A DNA stretch of 6,484 nt, from the NCBI GenBank assembly GCA_947486885.1, contig CANKVQ010000032.1, forward strand, positions 1 through 6,484. The letters are read 5' to 3'. Positions 1 to 5,193 of this stretch are shown piece after piece. A model generated the notes under the pieces. It was not told where the DNA came from, did no database searches, and saw only the letters and a program-made list of their open reading frames with translations. A program made the translations under genes and the position numbers. The DNA is from a bacterium. GTDB taxonomy: Bacteria; Babelota; Babeliae; Babelales; JABDEC01. Positions within the stretch are counted from its first letter, which is position 1. Each line of letters opens with the position of its first letter.

Positions 1-573
1 AACAGTCGCTGTGATCCAAGTATCTAAGCCTAAAATTCGTGAAATACCTAAGCCAATGGAGTTAGCTTGCATAGCACTACCAGAAGTGAAAGAATAAAAT
101 AATAGCGATATTGCAAATAAATATGGCAATACCGTTCCGCCTGGTACACGACTTAAATAAACCATCGGGCCGCCTTCGGCAGTTTTATATTTATATTTAC
201 CAATCACATAAGTCGCTAAAAATACTTCCGCAAATCTTAACGCTAACGCAAACACACCAGCAATTAAGATCCAAAAAGCTGCCCCTGGGCCACCCATATA
301 AATCGCGGTCCCGATTCCGGCAATGCTACCATTACCAGTACTAGTCCCTAGGGCATTAATAAAGGCTTGAAATGGCGTCATCTCGCCAGACTTAGTTGCT
401 TTAGGCCGATCTTTAGGGCTAAAAACTAGTTTAAACGACTCAGTAAAAAATCTAAACTGCACAAATCTTAACATTACAGTTACTAGTGCGCCCACCCCCA
501 TAAAAATTGCTAATAAGGGCCAACCCCAGATCATTTCTGAAATATTACTAATCAGCAAATTAATATCAAGCAT
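1..573 (-). CDS. Sodium:alanine/glycine symporter (AGCS family), N-terminal part, cut by window edge
   Basis: Inner-membrane secondary transporter that would import alanine or glycine with Na+. I translated the minus strand by hand from ATG at 573-571; 191 codons stay open to base 1, against about 450 residues for a full AGCS protein, so the C-terminal part lies outside the window. The family signature is clear: residues 76-102 contain GTSTGNGSIAG, then TAIYMGGPGAAFW. This is followed by a hydrophobic helix and RFAE (113-116), and by KTAEGGPMVYL near residue 130-140. Hydrophobic segments lie at about 15-36, 98-122 and 148-163. The start is supported by GGAGA at 585-581, seven bases upstream. 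The gene is divergent from the cysteine-rich genes and shares the intergenic region with them. Family assignment is sure; the exact substrate is not. Confidence 0.93.
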   Translation of the reverse strand, partial: MLDINLLISNISEMIWGWPLLAIFMGVGALVTVMLRFVQFRFFTESFKLVFSPKDRPKATKSGEMTPFQAFINALGTSTGNGSIAGIGTAIYMGGPGAAFWILIAGVFALALRFAEVFLATYVIGKYKYKTAEGGPMVYLSRVPGGTVLPYLFAISLLFYSFTSGSAMQANSIGLGISRILGLDTWITATV

Positions 574-692
574 CGATTTATCTCCAAGATTACTCAGTTA
601 TATTCAAAACATTTATGCCCAATTTATAAAAATATTTATCTTAAAAATATTTACAGCTAACTAACTCGCAAAAACTACTTATTTGGCAAGCT

Positions 693-706
693 AAAAACAT
701 GTTTTT
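693..706. repeat. 14-base perfect palindrome upstream of cysteine-rich gene promoter
   Basis: The bases aaaaacatgttttt read the same on both strands. They lie just upstream of the extended -10 candidate at 721-729, where a regulator could bind. In such AT-rich DNA a short palindrome may be chance, and its function is inference. Confidence 0.35.
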
Positions 707-717
707 GAATATAAGAT

Positions 718-738
718 GTTTGCTATAATTTGGCAAAC
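718..738 (+). promoter_or_regulatory. Extended -10 promoter candidate within an inverted repeat
   Basis: TGCTATAAT at 721-729 is an exact extended -10 (TGnTATAAT) and would start transcription toward the cysteine-rich gene near 736. A good -35 at the usual spacing is not visible, which extended -10 promoters tolerate. The box sits between perfect 6-base arms gtttgc (718-723) and gcaaac (733-738), a layout that could be an operator. It is the best promoter match I found upstream of the gene at 954. Confidence 0.5.
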
Positions 739-953
739 TTATCTTAAGTAGACCAATATTTTTAACACTAAAACAGTGCTAAGGCATCCATCAAAATCAA
801 TTTACGAATAGACCCAGCAGAGCACTATTTGCCACAAGAATAGATGAAACTCTTCAAGCTACCCTCCCCTTTTTGTTAAACTTTAATTACTATTAAGAAC
901 AACCATGATCTATAAAAATTTTGGTTCCGCAGTATTTCTTGGAGATTATTTCT

Positions 954-1595
954 ATGAAAAAAATGCTATTAATTGTTATTATTATGTTAGTTTCTGTAAT
1001 AAATTTTATTGATTTGCATGGTTCTGATAATCAGTGCCACGGTAAGAACGAAGGATGCACAAAAAACAGGCCCCAGAATTGGTACTGCTGTAGTGGCTAC
1101 ACGTGCCATTTTGAAAATCCGAACGACCATCTGGGAAAATGCCAGTGCTCCGATGCAAAAGGTTGCGGCTCGTGTCAGACGATGGGTCAAACATGCAATC
1201 CAAGCCCTAAATATAATGCCCCTTGTTGTTCCGATAACGGTGCATCATGTACATACGTTCCTGCCGCCGGGGATTACATATGCATCGCATGTAAGACAGT
1301 TGATGAAGTGTGTAGTGAATCTTCTCCCTGTTGTGGAACACTCGAATGTCCATTTAATCAAGATCCAAAACTTAGATTTTGTAGTAAATCGACTTCAAAT
1401 TCAGAAGCAAATGGGCCCAAGTCTAGTGTTACTTCAAAGACTAGTGTTACTTCAAAGAATAGTTCGACTTTGAAAACAAATTTGCCAAAAACAAATTTAT
1501 CTCCAGAAGCAAGTGGGCCTAAGTCTAGTGTTACTCCAAAAAATAACGTCATGCTAAAAACAAATTCGCCGATACGCCCTATCCATCGCAATTAG
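954..1595 (+). CDS. Secreted protein with three tandem knottin-like (six-cysteine) modules and a repetitive basic tail
   Basis: The 213-residue product starts with a signal peptide (MKK, then a hydrophobic stretch at 4-19, cleavage perhaps near 23). There are 20 cysteines between residues 28 and 143. They form three modules: C28-x6-C-x9-CC-x4-C-x11-C63; C74-x6-C-x9-CC-x6-C-x10-C110; C113-x6-C-x5-CC-x4-C-x10-C143. C65 and C71 form an extra pair in the linker. This spacing fits the inhibitor cystine knot seen in venom peptides and plant or insect inhibitors, and CCSGYTC is typical in style. Residues 144-213 are a Ser/Thr/Lys/Pro-rich, cysteine-free tail built from repeats. The start at 954 is preferred over an upstream ATG at 921 because GGAG (941-944) lies nine bases before it and a clean signal peptide follows. 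Bases 1021-1320 are about 47% G+C by hand count, above the neighbours. The fold is inferred from cysteine spacing; function is unknown (toxin, protease inhibitor or surface protein are possible). Confidence 0.8.
   Translation: MKKMLLIVIIMLVSVINFIDLHGSDNQCHGKNEGCTKNRPQNWYCCSGYTCHFENPNDHLGKCQCSDAKGCGSCQTMGQTCNPSPKYNAPCCSDNGASCTYVPAAGDYICIACKTVDEVCSESSPCCGTLECPFNQDPKLRFCSKSTSNSEANGPKSSVTSKTSVTSKNSSTLKTNLPKTNLSPEASGPKSSVTPKNNVMLKTNSPIRPIHRN
1402..1587 (+). repeat. Coding direct repeat in the tail of the knottin-like gene
   Basis: Bases 1402-1438 and 1504-1540 match at 34 of 37 positions, encoding EANGPKSSVTSK and EASGPKSSVTPK. Downstream, aaaacaaatttgcc (from 1473) pairs with aaaacaaattcgcc (from 1557). 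The two offsets, 102 and 84 bases, differ by exactly 18, which is the length of the tandem unit at 1423-1458. The simplest reading is an 84-base in-frame duplication plus an 18-base expansion in the first copy. Confidence 0.8.
1423..1458 (+). repeat. Exact 18-base tandem duplication, in frame
   Basis: ctagtgttacttcaaaga occurs at 1423-1440 and again immediately at 1441-1458 with no mismatch. It adds one six-residue unit (SSVTSK then TSVTSK) to the tail of the cysteine-rich protein. Exact identity suggests recent slippage or copy-number variation. Confidence 0.9.
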
Positions 1596-1657
1596 ATATA
1601 AGCTTTTATTGGATTATTGCTATCGAGCAACACGTTTTGCTAAGCTGTAGTTAAAGT

Positions 1658-1663
1658 TATAAT
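1658..1663 (+). promoter_or_regulatory. Possible -10 box for the second cysteine-rich gene
   Basis: TATAAT is an exact -10 match and would start transcription about 70 bases before the ATG at 1741. The nearest -35-like hexamer, TTGCTA at 1637-1642, is only 15 bases away and matches four of six positions. No terminator was seen between the two cysteine-rich genes, so read-through from the first gene is equally possible. Confidence 0.35.
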
Positions 1664-1740
1664 TGAATAAGATCTGAGCATAACGCTCACAAAAAGGTCC
1701 AGTTCTAACTAATATTTTTAACTAAAATGGAGTATTTGCT

Positions 1741-1950
1741 ATGAAGAAATTATTTTTAATCTTGGCTTTAATGACTGTTGGCCTTGTGAATTTGGATATT
1801 AAGGGAAATGATTGTCATCTTGATCCTAAAAAAGAATGCCAATATGGAGACGACTGTAGCAACTGTAGGTATCTAACGCCATGCTGTAGCGGCTGGGAAT
1901 GCAAGCATGGAGACGATACAAGAGATCTTGGTCATTGCGTACAATTATGA
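1741..1950 (+). CDS. Small secreted cysteine-rich (knottin-like) protein, paralogue of its neighbour
   Basis: The 69-residue product has a signal peptide (MKKLFLILALMTVGLVNL, cleavage perhaps near residue 22) and a 47-residue mature part with eight cysteines. Spacing is C25-x7-C-x5-C-x2-C-x5-CC-x4-C-x11-C67. The second half, CC-SGWE-C-x11-C with LGHC at the end, mirrors module one of the upstream protein (CC-SGYT-C-x11-C with LGKC). The pre-cysteine segments also resemble each other (FIDLHGSDNQCH and NLDIKGNDCH). GGAG at 1729-1732 lies eight bases before the ATG, and the leader (ggagtatttgct) closely matches that of the upstream gene (ggagattatttct). It is therefore likely a tandem paralogue. 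No homologous family is named with certainty; a cystine-knot fold is inferred from the spacing. The hairpin at 2044-2076 lies about 95 bases downstream. Confidence 0.78.
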   Translation: MKKLFLILALMTVGLVNLDIKGNDCHLDPKKECQYGDDCSNCRYLTPCCSGWECKHGDDTRDLGHCVQL

Positions 1951-2043
1951 TCAATTTTTCAGCAAGATCAAGATAGCGCAATCAAAGCAAACCTTTTCGA
2001 ATAAATTTACAAAAAGTATTACTTCAAAAACACCGTTTTACCT

Positions 2044-2078
2044 AATAAGCAGGGGTATAATCTACTCCTGCTTATTTT
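2044..2078 (+). terminator. Strong hairpin terminator between convergent transcription units
   Basis: Arms aataagcagg (2044-2053) and cctgcttatt (2067-2076) pair perfectly. Four further pairs (ggta with tact, one a G-U wobble) close a five-base loop, taatc, giving a 14-pair stem. TTATTTT on the plus strand at 2072-2078 supplies a short T-tract, so it fits best as terminator of the cysteine-rich genes. It lies 28 bases beyond the tsaB stop and may also stop the minus-strand run, although no T-tract follows it on that strand. Confidence 0.75.
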
Positions 2079-2104
2079 AATTAACTATAACCAAAATTAA
2101 CCAA

Positions 2105-2962
2105 TTATTTAACATAATTTTTATTCACCACTGTTTGCACTGTTTTCAAATATAACGGCTGTAATTGCGCACTAAATACTGACTGAGTAAGCCAAGCCTG
2201 ATATGCTAGCTGGGCAATTTGTGCCAGTGAACAATATTGGGGTATCAGTGATTTAGTTACAGCTTCTGAGATCTCTAAGTCTAAACTAGCTAAATCGAAG
2301 TCACTTAAATCTTGCTTAATTTGATCTATAAACAGATTTACGCCATTACCAATTAAATTAATTTTTTGCACGCCTATTTGTTTAAATCTATTTGCCAGTG
2401 AGATTAATAACTCATTAATTGCTCCCCAGCTGGCGGTAAAATTACCCGCTTGATCCAAAATCCCGTAATATACATCTTGATTATAAGCGTTTAATAGGGC
2501 CAGCGTGATGGCATAATCCAATAAATTTTTTTTCGCACTATCCCTCGACTTCACTTCGTTACGCTCGGGACGAGCAGGGGATTTATTAGCTTCTCGAGAT
2601 TTAAATTCAGTTCCAACTAAATTACTAGTGCCAAATTCTGTGACAAAAGCTTGAAGACCGTTTACACCAATCAGGGGGATCCCAGTGGCAAAAGCTAGCC
2701 CATTAACAGTCGCTATCACCACTCTAAGTGAAGTAAACGGCGCAGGTCCCAAATTGGTCCCGATAAAACTAAGTTGTGTTAAATTTAGATCGTGTTTTAA
2801 TAGCAATTTATTAATTTCTAAAATTAGATCACGATTAGCATCCATTTTATTTAAACTAAGCTGGTCTAGGAGCGTATGATCAACTCCTAGACCAATCTCG
2901 ATTAAATCATAAGTGCTTTGTAAAACTAAATAATAACTGTGAACTATTTTTTGTTGCGACAT
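2105..2962 (-). CDS. tsaB: tRNA t6A biosynthesis protein TsaB, with an inserted segment
   Basis: TsaB is the catalytically inactive ASKHA-fold partner of TsaD; with TsaE they add threonylcarbamoyl to A37 of ANN-decoding tRNAs in the cytoplasm. The family motif GPGSFTGLR appears as GPAPFTSLR (72-80), followed by VVIATVNGLAFATGIPLIGVNGL. The second half resumes at LALLNAYNQDVYYGILD (154-170), matching the usual 'DAR..EVY' region. Length is 285 against about 230 for the family. Much of the excess is a charged segment at about 117-145 (KSREANKSPARPERNEVKSR and flanks), where the DNA is a G+C-rich palindromic element. The ATG at 2962 lacks a Shine-Dalgarno site and lies inside the end of the upstream zinc-ribbon gene (19-base overlap), suggesting translational coupling. 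No earlier in-frame ATG, GTG or TTG start follows the upstream stop. Family call is firm; whether the inserted form is active is unknown. Confidence 0.87.
   Translation of the reverse strand: MSQQKIVHSYYLVLQSTYDLIEIGLGVDHTLLDQLSLNKMDANRDLILEINKLLLKHDLNLTQLSFIGTNLGPAPFTSLRVVIATVNGLAFATGIPLIGVNGLQAFVTEFGTSNLVGTEFKSREANKSPARPERNEVKSRDSAKKNLLDYAITLALLNAYNQDVYYGILDQAGNFTASWGAINELLISLANRFKQIGVQKINLIGNGVNLFIDQIKQDLSDFDLASLDLEISEAVTKSLIPQYCSLAQIAQLAYQAWLTQSVFSAQLQPLYLKTVQTVVNKNYVK
2541..2581. repeat. G+C-rich palindromic element inserted in frame in tsaB
   Basis: About 25 of the 40 bases at 2541-2580 are G or C, against about 35% around it. It contains a perfect hairpin gctcg-gga-cgagc at 2563-2575 and outer arms tccc (2541-2544) and ggga (2578-2581). 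It is read in frame as part of an extra charged stretch in TsaB. The arrangement resembles palindromic repeats that insert in bacterial genes in frame, as the Rickettsia palindromic elements do. No second copy is present in this window, so its repeat status is inference. Confidence 0.6.
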
Positions 2963-3123
2963 TTTTGTTGTTGATAAAATATGCTAAATGAATCAAATTC
3001 GATAGTTTTCTCTTTACGAGTAATCACTTTACCACAATTTAAACATTTCCACCCGACAAAGTTTAAAAAGTGATCAAAAAAAGATTGCTGCACCATTAAC
3101 CCTGAACACTTTCTGCACCGCAT
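2944..3123 (-). CDS. Small zinc-ribbon protein
   Basis: A hand translation from ATG at 3123-3121 gives 59 residues, beginning MRCRKCSGLM and containing GWKCLNCGKVITRKEK, with stop TAG at 2946-2944. Two CxxC pairs (C3/C6 and C27/C30) spaced by 20 residues form a typical zinc-ribbon ligand set. The start is set by the first CxxC directly after Met1 and by a purine-rich aggaggg/agagg stretch at 3126-3135; no earlier in-frame start follows the upstream stop. The last 19 bases overlap tsaB in another frame, suggesting coupled translation. Similar tiny zinc ribbons occur in many bacteria without a defined role; nucleic-acid or protein binding is inference. It sits 114 bases after ruvX. Confidence 0.75.
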   Translation of the reverse strand: MRCRKCSGLMVQQSFFDHFLNFVGWKCLNCGKVITRKEKTIEFDSFSIFYQQQKCRNKK

Positions 3124-3237
3124 AGCCCTCCTCTCTACTCCGTTTTTTAACTAAAACAAATCAACCTATTAATCAGCGTACTTTTACTGCATATTTTTAC
3201 TGATAGATAGCACCCTAAAAAATAGATCTTAGGCTTG

Positions 3238-3651
3238 TCAAGCTTCGCTTAAAAATCGGAGATGATCGAGGTAGGTTTCTAGAATAATTGCTGCGGCAAT
3301 CGAGTGGGCCCGCAACTTATCGACTTTGTCACGTGAGTTAACATACTTAGCAGCTGATTTACTGGTTAAACGTTCGTCCCATAAGACAAATTTAATTTGG
3401 GGAAAAGTTGCAACTAGCTGATCATATAAAACTTTAATTTTTAAAGTCTGTTGACTCTCAGTATTTTTTAAAGTCTTAGGATATCCAATAACTATCGTGT
3501 CTAGTTTTTCCTGATTAATAATTTTAGTTAAAAACTCTATTAATTTATCAGCTGATACCGTCTCATAGGGATGAGCGAAAAACTGCATGCTATCTGAAAG
3601 TGCCGTCCCAACATGCTTATCCCCTGGATCAAGCGCTAAAATTTTAGTCAT
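3238..3651 (-). CDS. ruvX: RuvX/YqgF RNase H-fold nuclease family
   Basis: The 137-residue product has normal family length (E. coli 138). YqgF is known for maturation of the 16S rRNA 5' end and is also annotated as a putative Holliday-junction resolvase. Visible motifs are ILALDPGDKHVGTALSD (4-20, acidic residue D8), VIGYP (54-58), VLWDERLTSKSA (89-100, E93) and AHSIAAAIILETYLD (115-129). In the last motif the family normally has Asp before S-x-A-A, as in E. coli KVDSASAVIILE; here it is His116. Start ATG 3651 is chosen because AGGAG lies at 3660-3656 and the protein then begins at the conserved strand; a TTG at 3678 would add nine unlikely residues. It follows rsmE by 61 bases, and rsmE and ruvX are also near each other in enterobacteria. 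Confidence 0.9.
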   Translation of the reverse strand: MTKILALDPGDKHVGTALSDSMQFFAHPYETVSADKLIEFLTKIINQEKLDTIVIGYPKTLKNTESQQTLKIKVLYDQLVATFPQIKFVLWDERLTSKSAAKYVNSRDKVDKLRAHSIAAAIILETYLDHLRFLSEA

Positions 3652-3712
3652 AAGACTCCTGAAAATATTTTCACACAACTTTAGCGTAACATTTGTGTAT
3701 TTAAGCGCAAAA

Positions 3713-4489
3713 TTATATTAAAATTCGTATCAGCCCTAAGCCCAGTGCTACGGCTTGTGAAGCACGTAAAACTGTGGGGGTCAATTTACTGAATATAAAA
3801 CCAGTTTTTAATATTAGCGCTTTTTCAGTGCTAGTTAAATCACCCTCGGGGCCCCATAGTAAAAATATTTTAGAACTTAATTTAAGTTCTGAAATTAATT
3901 CCAAAATTGGCTTACCAGAAATATCGAAAAATATTTTGGCTGGAATATTAAATTTGCCTGGCTGTAGATTACCTATAGCTCTAGTTTTATTTTGAAACTC
4001 TAACTGCACTAGCAATTTTTCTAATTTTATGGGCCCTAATAATTCTGGGATTTTAAAATTTTTAGACTGCTCAGCCGCAGCGATCATAATTTTTTCTAAA
4101 CGCTCTAGTGTTCCAGTACTATATTTTTGGCCAGCTTGTTCTGATTTAGCGGTAACTAACAACTGAATTTTATTCGCACCCAGCTCTACACAACTATATA
4201 AAGCTGTTTCTAATGCTTCACGCTTTAATAACGGTAAACAGACTGTAATTTCAGGCAATAATTCTTGGTTAATAGCTATATGATTAATAAATTTTAAATC
4301 TAAATTATTTTTAGTAATTATACCTAGTTCAGCTAAAACATGCTGCTTACGATCAAAAATAATCACCTGGTCGCCAGTGTTTAAACGTAATACGCGAATA
4401 ATTCTGTGATATAATTCTTGCGTATCTAATTTATTTAAATCTGATGTGAAAACGGCAAACTGATGCTTATTCGACACAAATAATCTCAC
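3713..4489 (-). CDS. rsmE: 16S rRNA (uracil-1498-N3)-methyltransferase RsmE
   Basis: SPOUT-class methyltransferase that uses S-adenosylmethionine to methylate U1498 in helix 44 of 16S rRNA. The 258 residues match the family (E. coli 243). An N-terminal PUA-like domain carries HRIIRVLRLNTGDQVIIFD (28-46). The catalytic knot domain carries KREALETALYSCVELGANKI (89-108), IAAAEQSKNFKIPEL (136-150), LLWGPEGDLTSTE (210-222) and LTPTVLRASQAVALG (236-250). The usual GPEGG..S is GPEGDLTS and the usual LRTETA is LRASQA, so the cofactor loops are conserved with small changes. The start is GTG at 4489, 11 bases after the stop of the upstream gene, with only a weak GGGA site; translation may depend on the upstream gene. 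No other start places the PUA domain as well. Confidence 0.92.
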   Translation of the reverse strand: MRLFVSNKHQFAVFTSDLNKLDTQELYHRIIRVLRLNTGDQVIIFDRKQHVLAELGIITKNNLDLKFINHIAINQELLPEITVCLPLLKREALETALYSCVELGANKIQLLVTAKSEQAGQKYSTGTLERLEKIMIAAAEQSKNFKIPELLGPIKLEKLLVQLEFQNKTRAIGNLQPGKFNIPAKIFFDISGKPILELISELKLSSKIFLLWGPEGDLTSTEKALILKTGFIFSKLTPTVLRASQAVALGLGLIRILI

Positions 4490-4500
4490 AATCCCAAAAT

Positions 4501-5145
4501 TTATTCTACAAAATAGAGTAATAAATTAACGGCTTTTTGCATAAAATAATTTTTAACTTTAATTAACCAAACCGTTACAGCATAACGTTCAGCTGGCTTG
4601 GGCAGCTCAGTATCAGAATTTAAATCTTGGGCTAAGCTACTCCAATCAGTGGTATAATTATCGATCATATTATCGATATCTTCCATGGCGATACACTCAC
4701 CAACTACCGCTTTTGATACTAGATAAACTTTTAGATTCTCAATATCTGGTAGGTTTTTAAATACATAAGCACAATTAATTCTAGTTAGATGCGAAATCTC
4801 TACGCCACAAACTAGCTCTGGACCACGCCCATGGCCAGCAATACAAAAAATTGATAACTGTTCAGCATGCTCTAACATTTTTTGCAAATCTATACTGGCT
4901 ACAGGTTGTTTTTTAACTTCAGGATAGTTATTAAAAACATAAGATTCACTAGGAAAGCGGCAAAACTTTAAATCTATTAATGCCATGATAGTAGCCGAAT
5001 GCACTTCATGCTTAGTATCACTAAAATCCCATAAGATAAAGTATTCTGAATCCTGCCAATTAGTTCCAATTAAAGACATATTATTTAACAAACAAATTAA
5101 CAAACTAAATACTATGACTAACTCAGTTCTTTTGCTCAATACCAT
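4501..5145 (-). CDS. Unrecognised secreted or membrane-anchored protein with a His-Gly motif
   Basis: I do not recognise this 214-residue protein. It begins with a basic N-terminus and a hydrophobic stretch (MVLSKRTELVIVFSLLICLL, then NN), consistent with a signal peptide or anchor; this favours ATG 5145 although the ribosome site (agag directly before ATG) is poor. Residues 98-108 read SIFCIAGHGRG, a beta-strand followed by His105-Gly106. About 35 residues later comes a second strand, LKVYLVSKAVVGECIA (138-153), with Cys151. Strand-HG followed by strand-Cys is the order seen in caspase-like, C25 and CHAT folds, but the Cys position does not align cleanly and the similarity may be chance. Six cysteines are present (18, 62, 101, 113, 125, 151). 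It lies 48 bases after tyrS and 11 before rsmE, so it is probably cotranscribed with housekeeping genes. Confidence 0.65.
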   Translation of the reverse strand: MVLSKRTELVIVFSLLICLLNNMSLIGTNWQDSEYFILWDFSDTKHEVHSATIMALIDLKFCRFPSESYVFNNYPEVKKQPVASIDLQKMLEHAEQLSIFCIAGHGRGPELVCGVEISHLTRINCAYVFKNLPDIENLKVYLVSKAVVGECIAMEDIDNMIDNYTTDWSSLAQDLNSDTELPKPAERYAVTVWLIKVKNYFMQKAVNLLLYFVE

Positions 5146-5193
5146 CTCTTTTTTTTAAGATTAAAAAACAATTTTTAATAATTAATTAGCCAA

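Larger units (their letters stand above)
574..953. other. Divergent intergenic region, no gene seen
   Basis: This 380-base gap separates the symporter (minus) from the first cysteine-rich gene (plus). I found no convincing coding sequence: an ATG at 844 opens only 11 codons. It holds an 11-base direct repeat (aaaaatattta at 628-638 and 643-653) and a perfect 14-base palindrome at 693-706 (aaaaacatgttttt). A 9-base direct repeat, atttggcaa, occurs at 681-689 and 728-736, and an extended -10 box lies at 721-729. The 5' untranslated region implied for the cysteine-rich gene is long, about 215 bases. No riboswitch or tRNA was recognised. Confidence 0.6.

Noticed and set aside
111..344. Plus-strand open frame of 77 codons opposite the symporter
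   Set aside because: It lies entirely within the conserved symporter gene on the other strand and has no family resemblance.
623..653. Promoter for the symporter on the minus strand (TATAAA-like at 628-623)
   Set aside because: The region is so AT-rich that such hexamers are expected by chance, and no -35 at proper spacing was clear.
921..953. Upstream ATG at 921 as start of the cysteine-rich gene
   Set aside because: It would put 11 extra residues before the signal peptide and has no GGAG site, while the ATG at 954 has one at 941-944.
987..1591. Open frames on the minus strand and in the +1 frame across the first cysteine-rich gene (including 1009-1473 plus)
   Set aside because: They lack ribosome sites and recognisable domains. 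The frame at 954 has a ribosome site, a signal peptide and ordered cysteines, so the others are shadows.
1626..1689. Small hairpins between the two cysteine-rich genes (agcaa/ttgct and tgagc/gctca)
   Set aside because: Stems are only five pairs and no T-tract follows, so a terminator between the genes cannot be supported.
954..1950. Metallothionein or ferredoxin reading of the cysteine-rich proteins
   Set aside because: Signal peptides, the adjacent CC pairs and regular knottin spacing favour disulfide-bonded exported proteins over metal clusters.
3124..3237. Possible gene, promoter or terminator between ruvX and the zinc-ribbon gene
   Set aside because: No open frame with a start and ribosome site was found beyond the zinc ribbon. 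The only inverted repeat (cctaa/ttagg) is too short for a terminator, and no -35/-10 pair is convincing.
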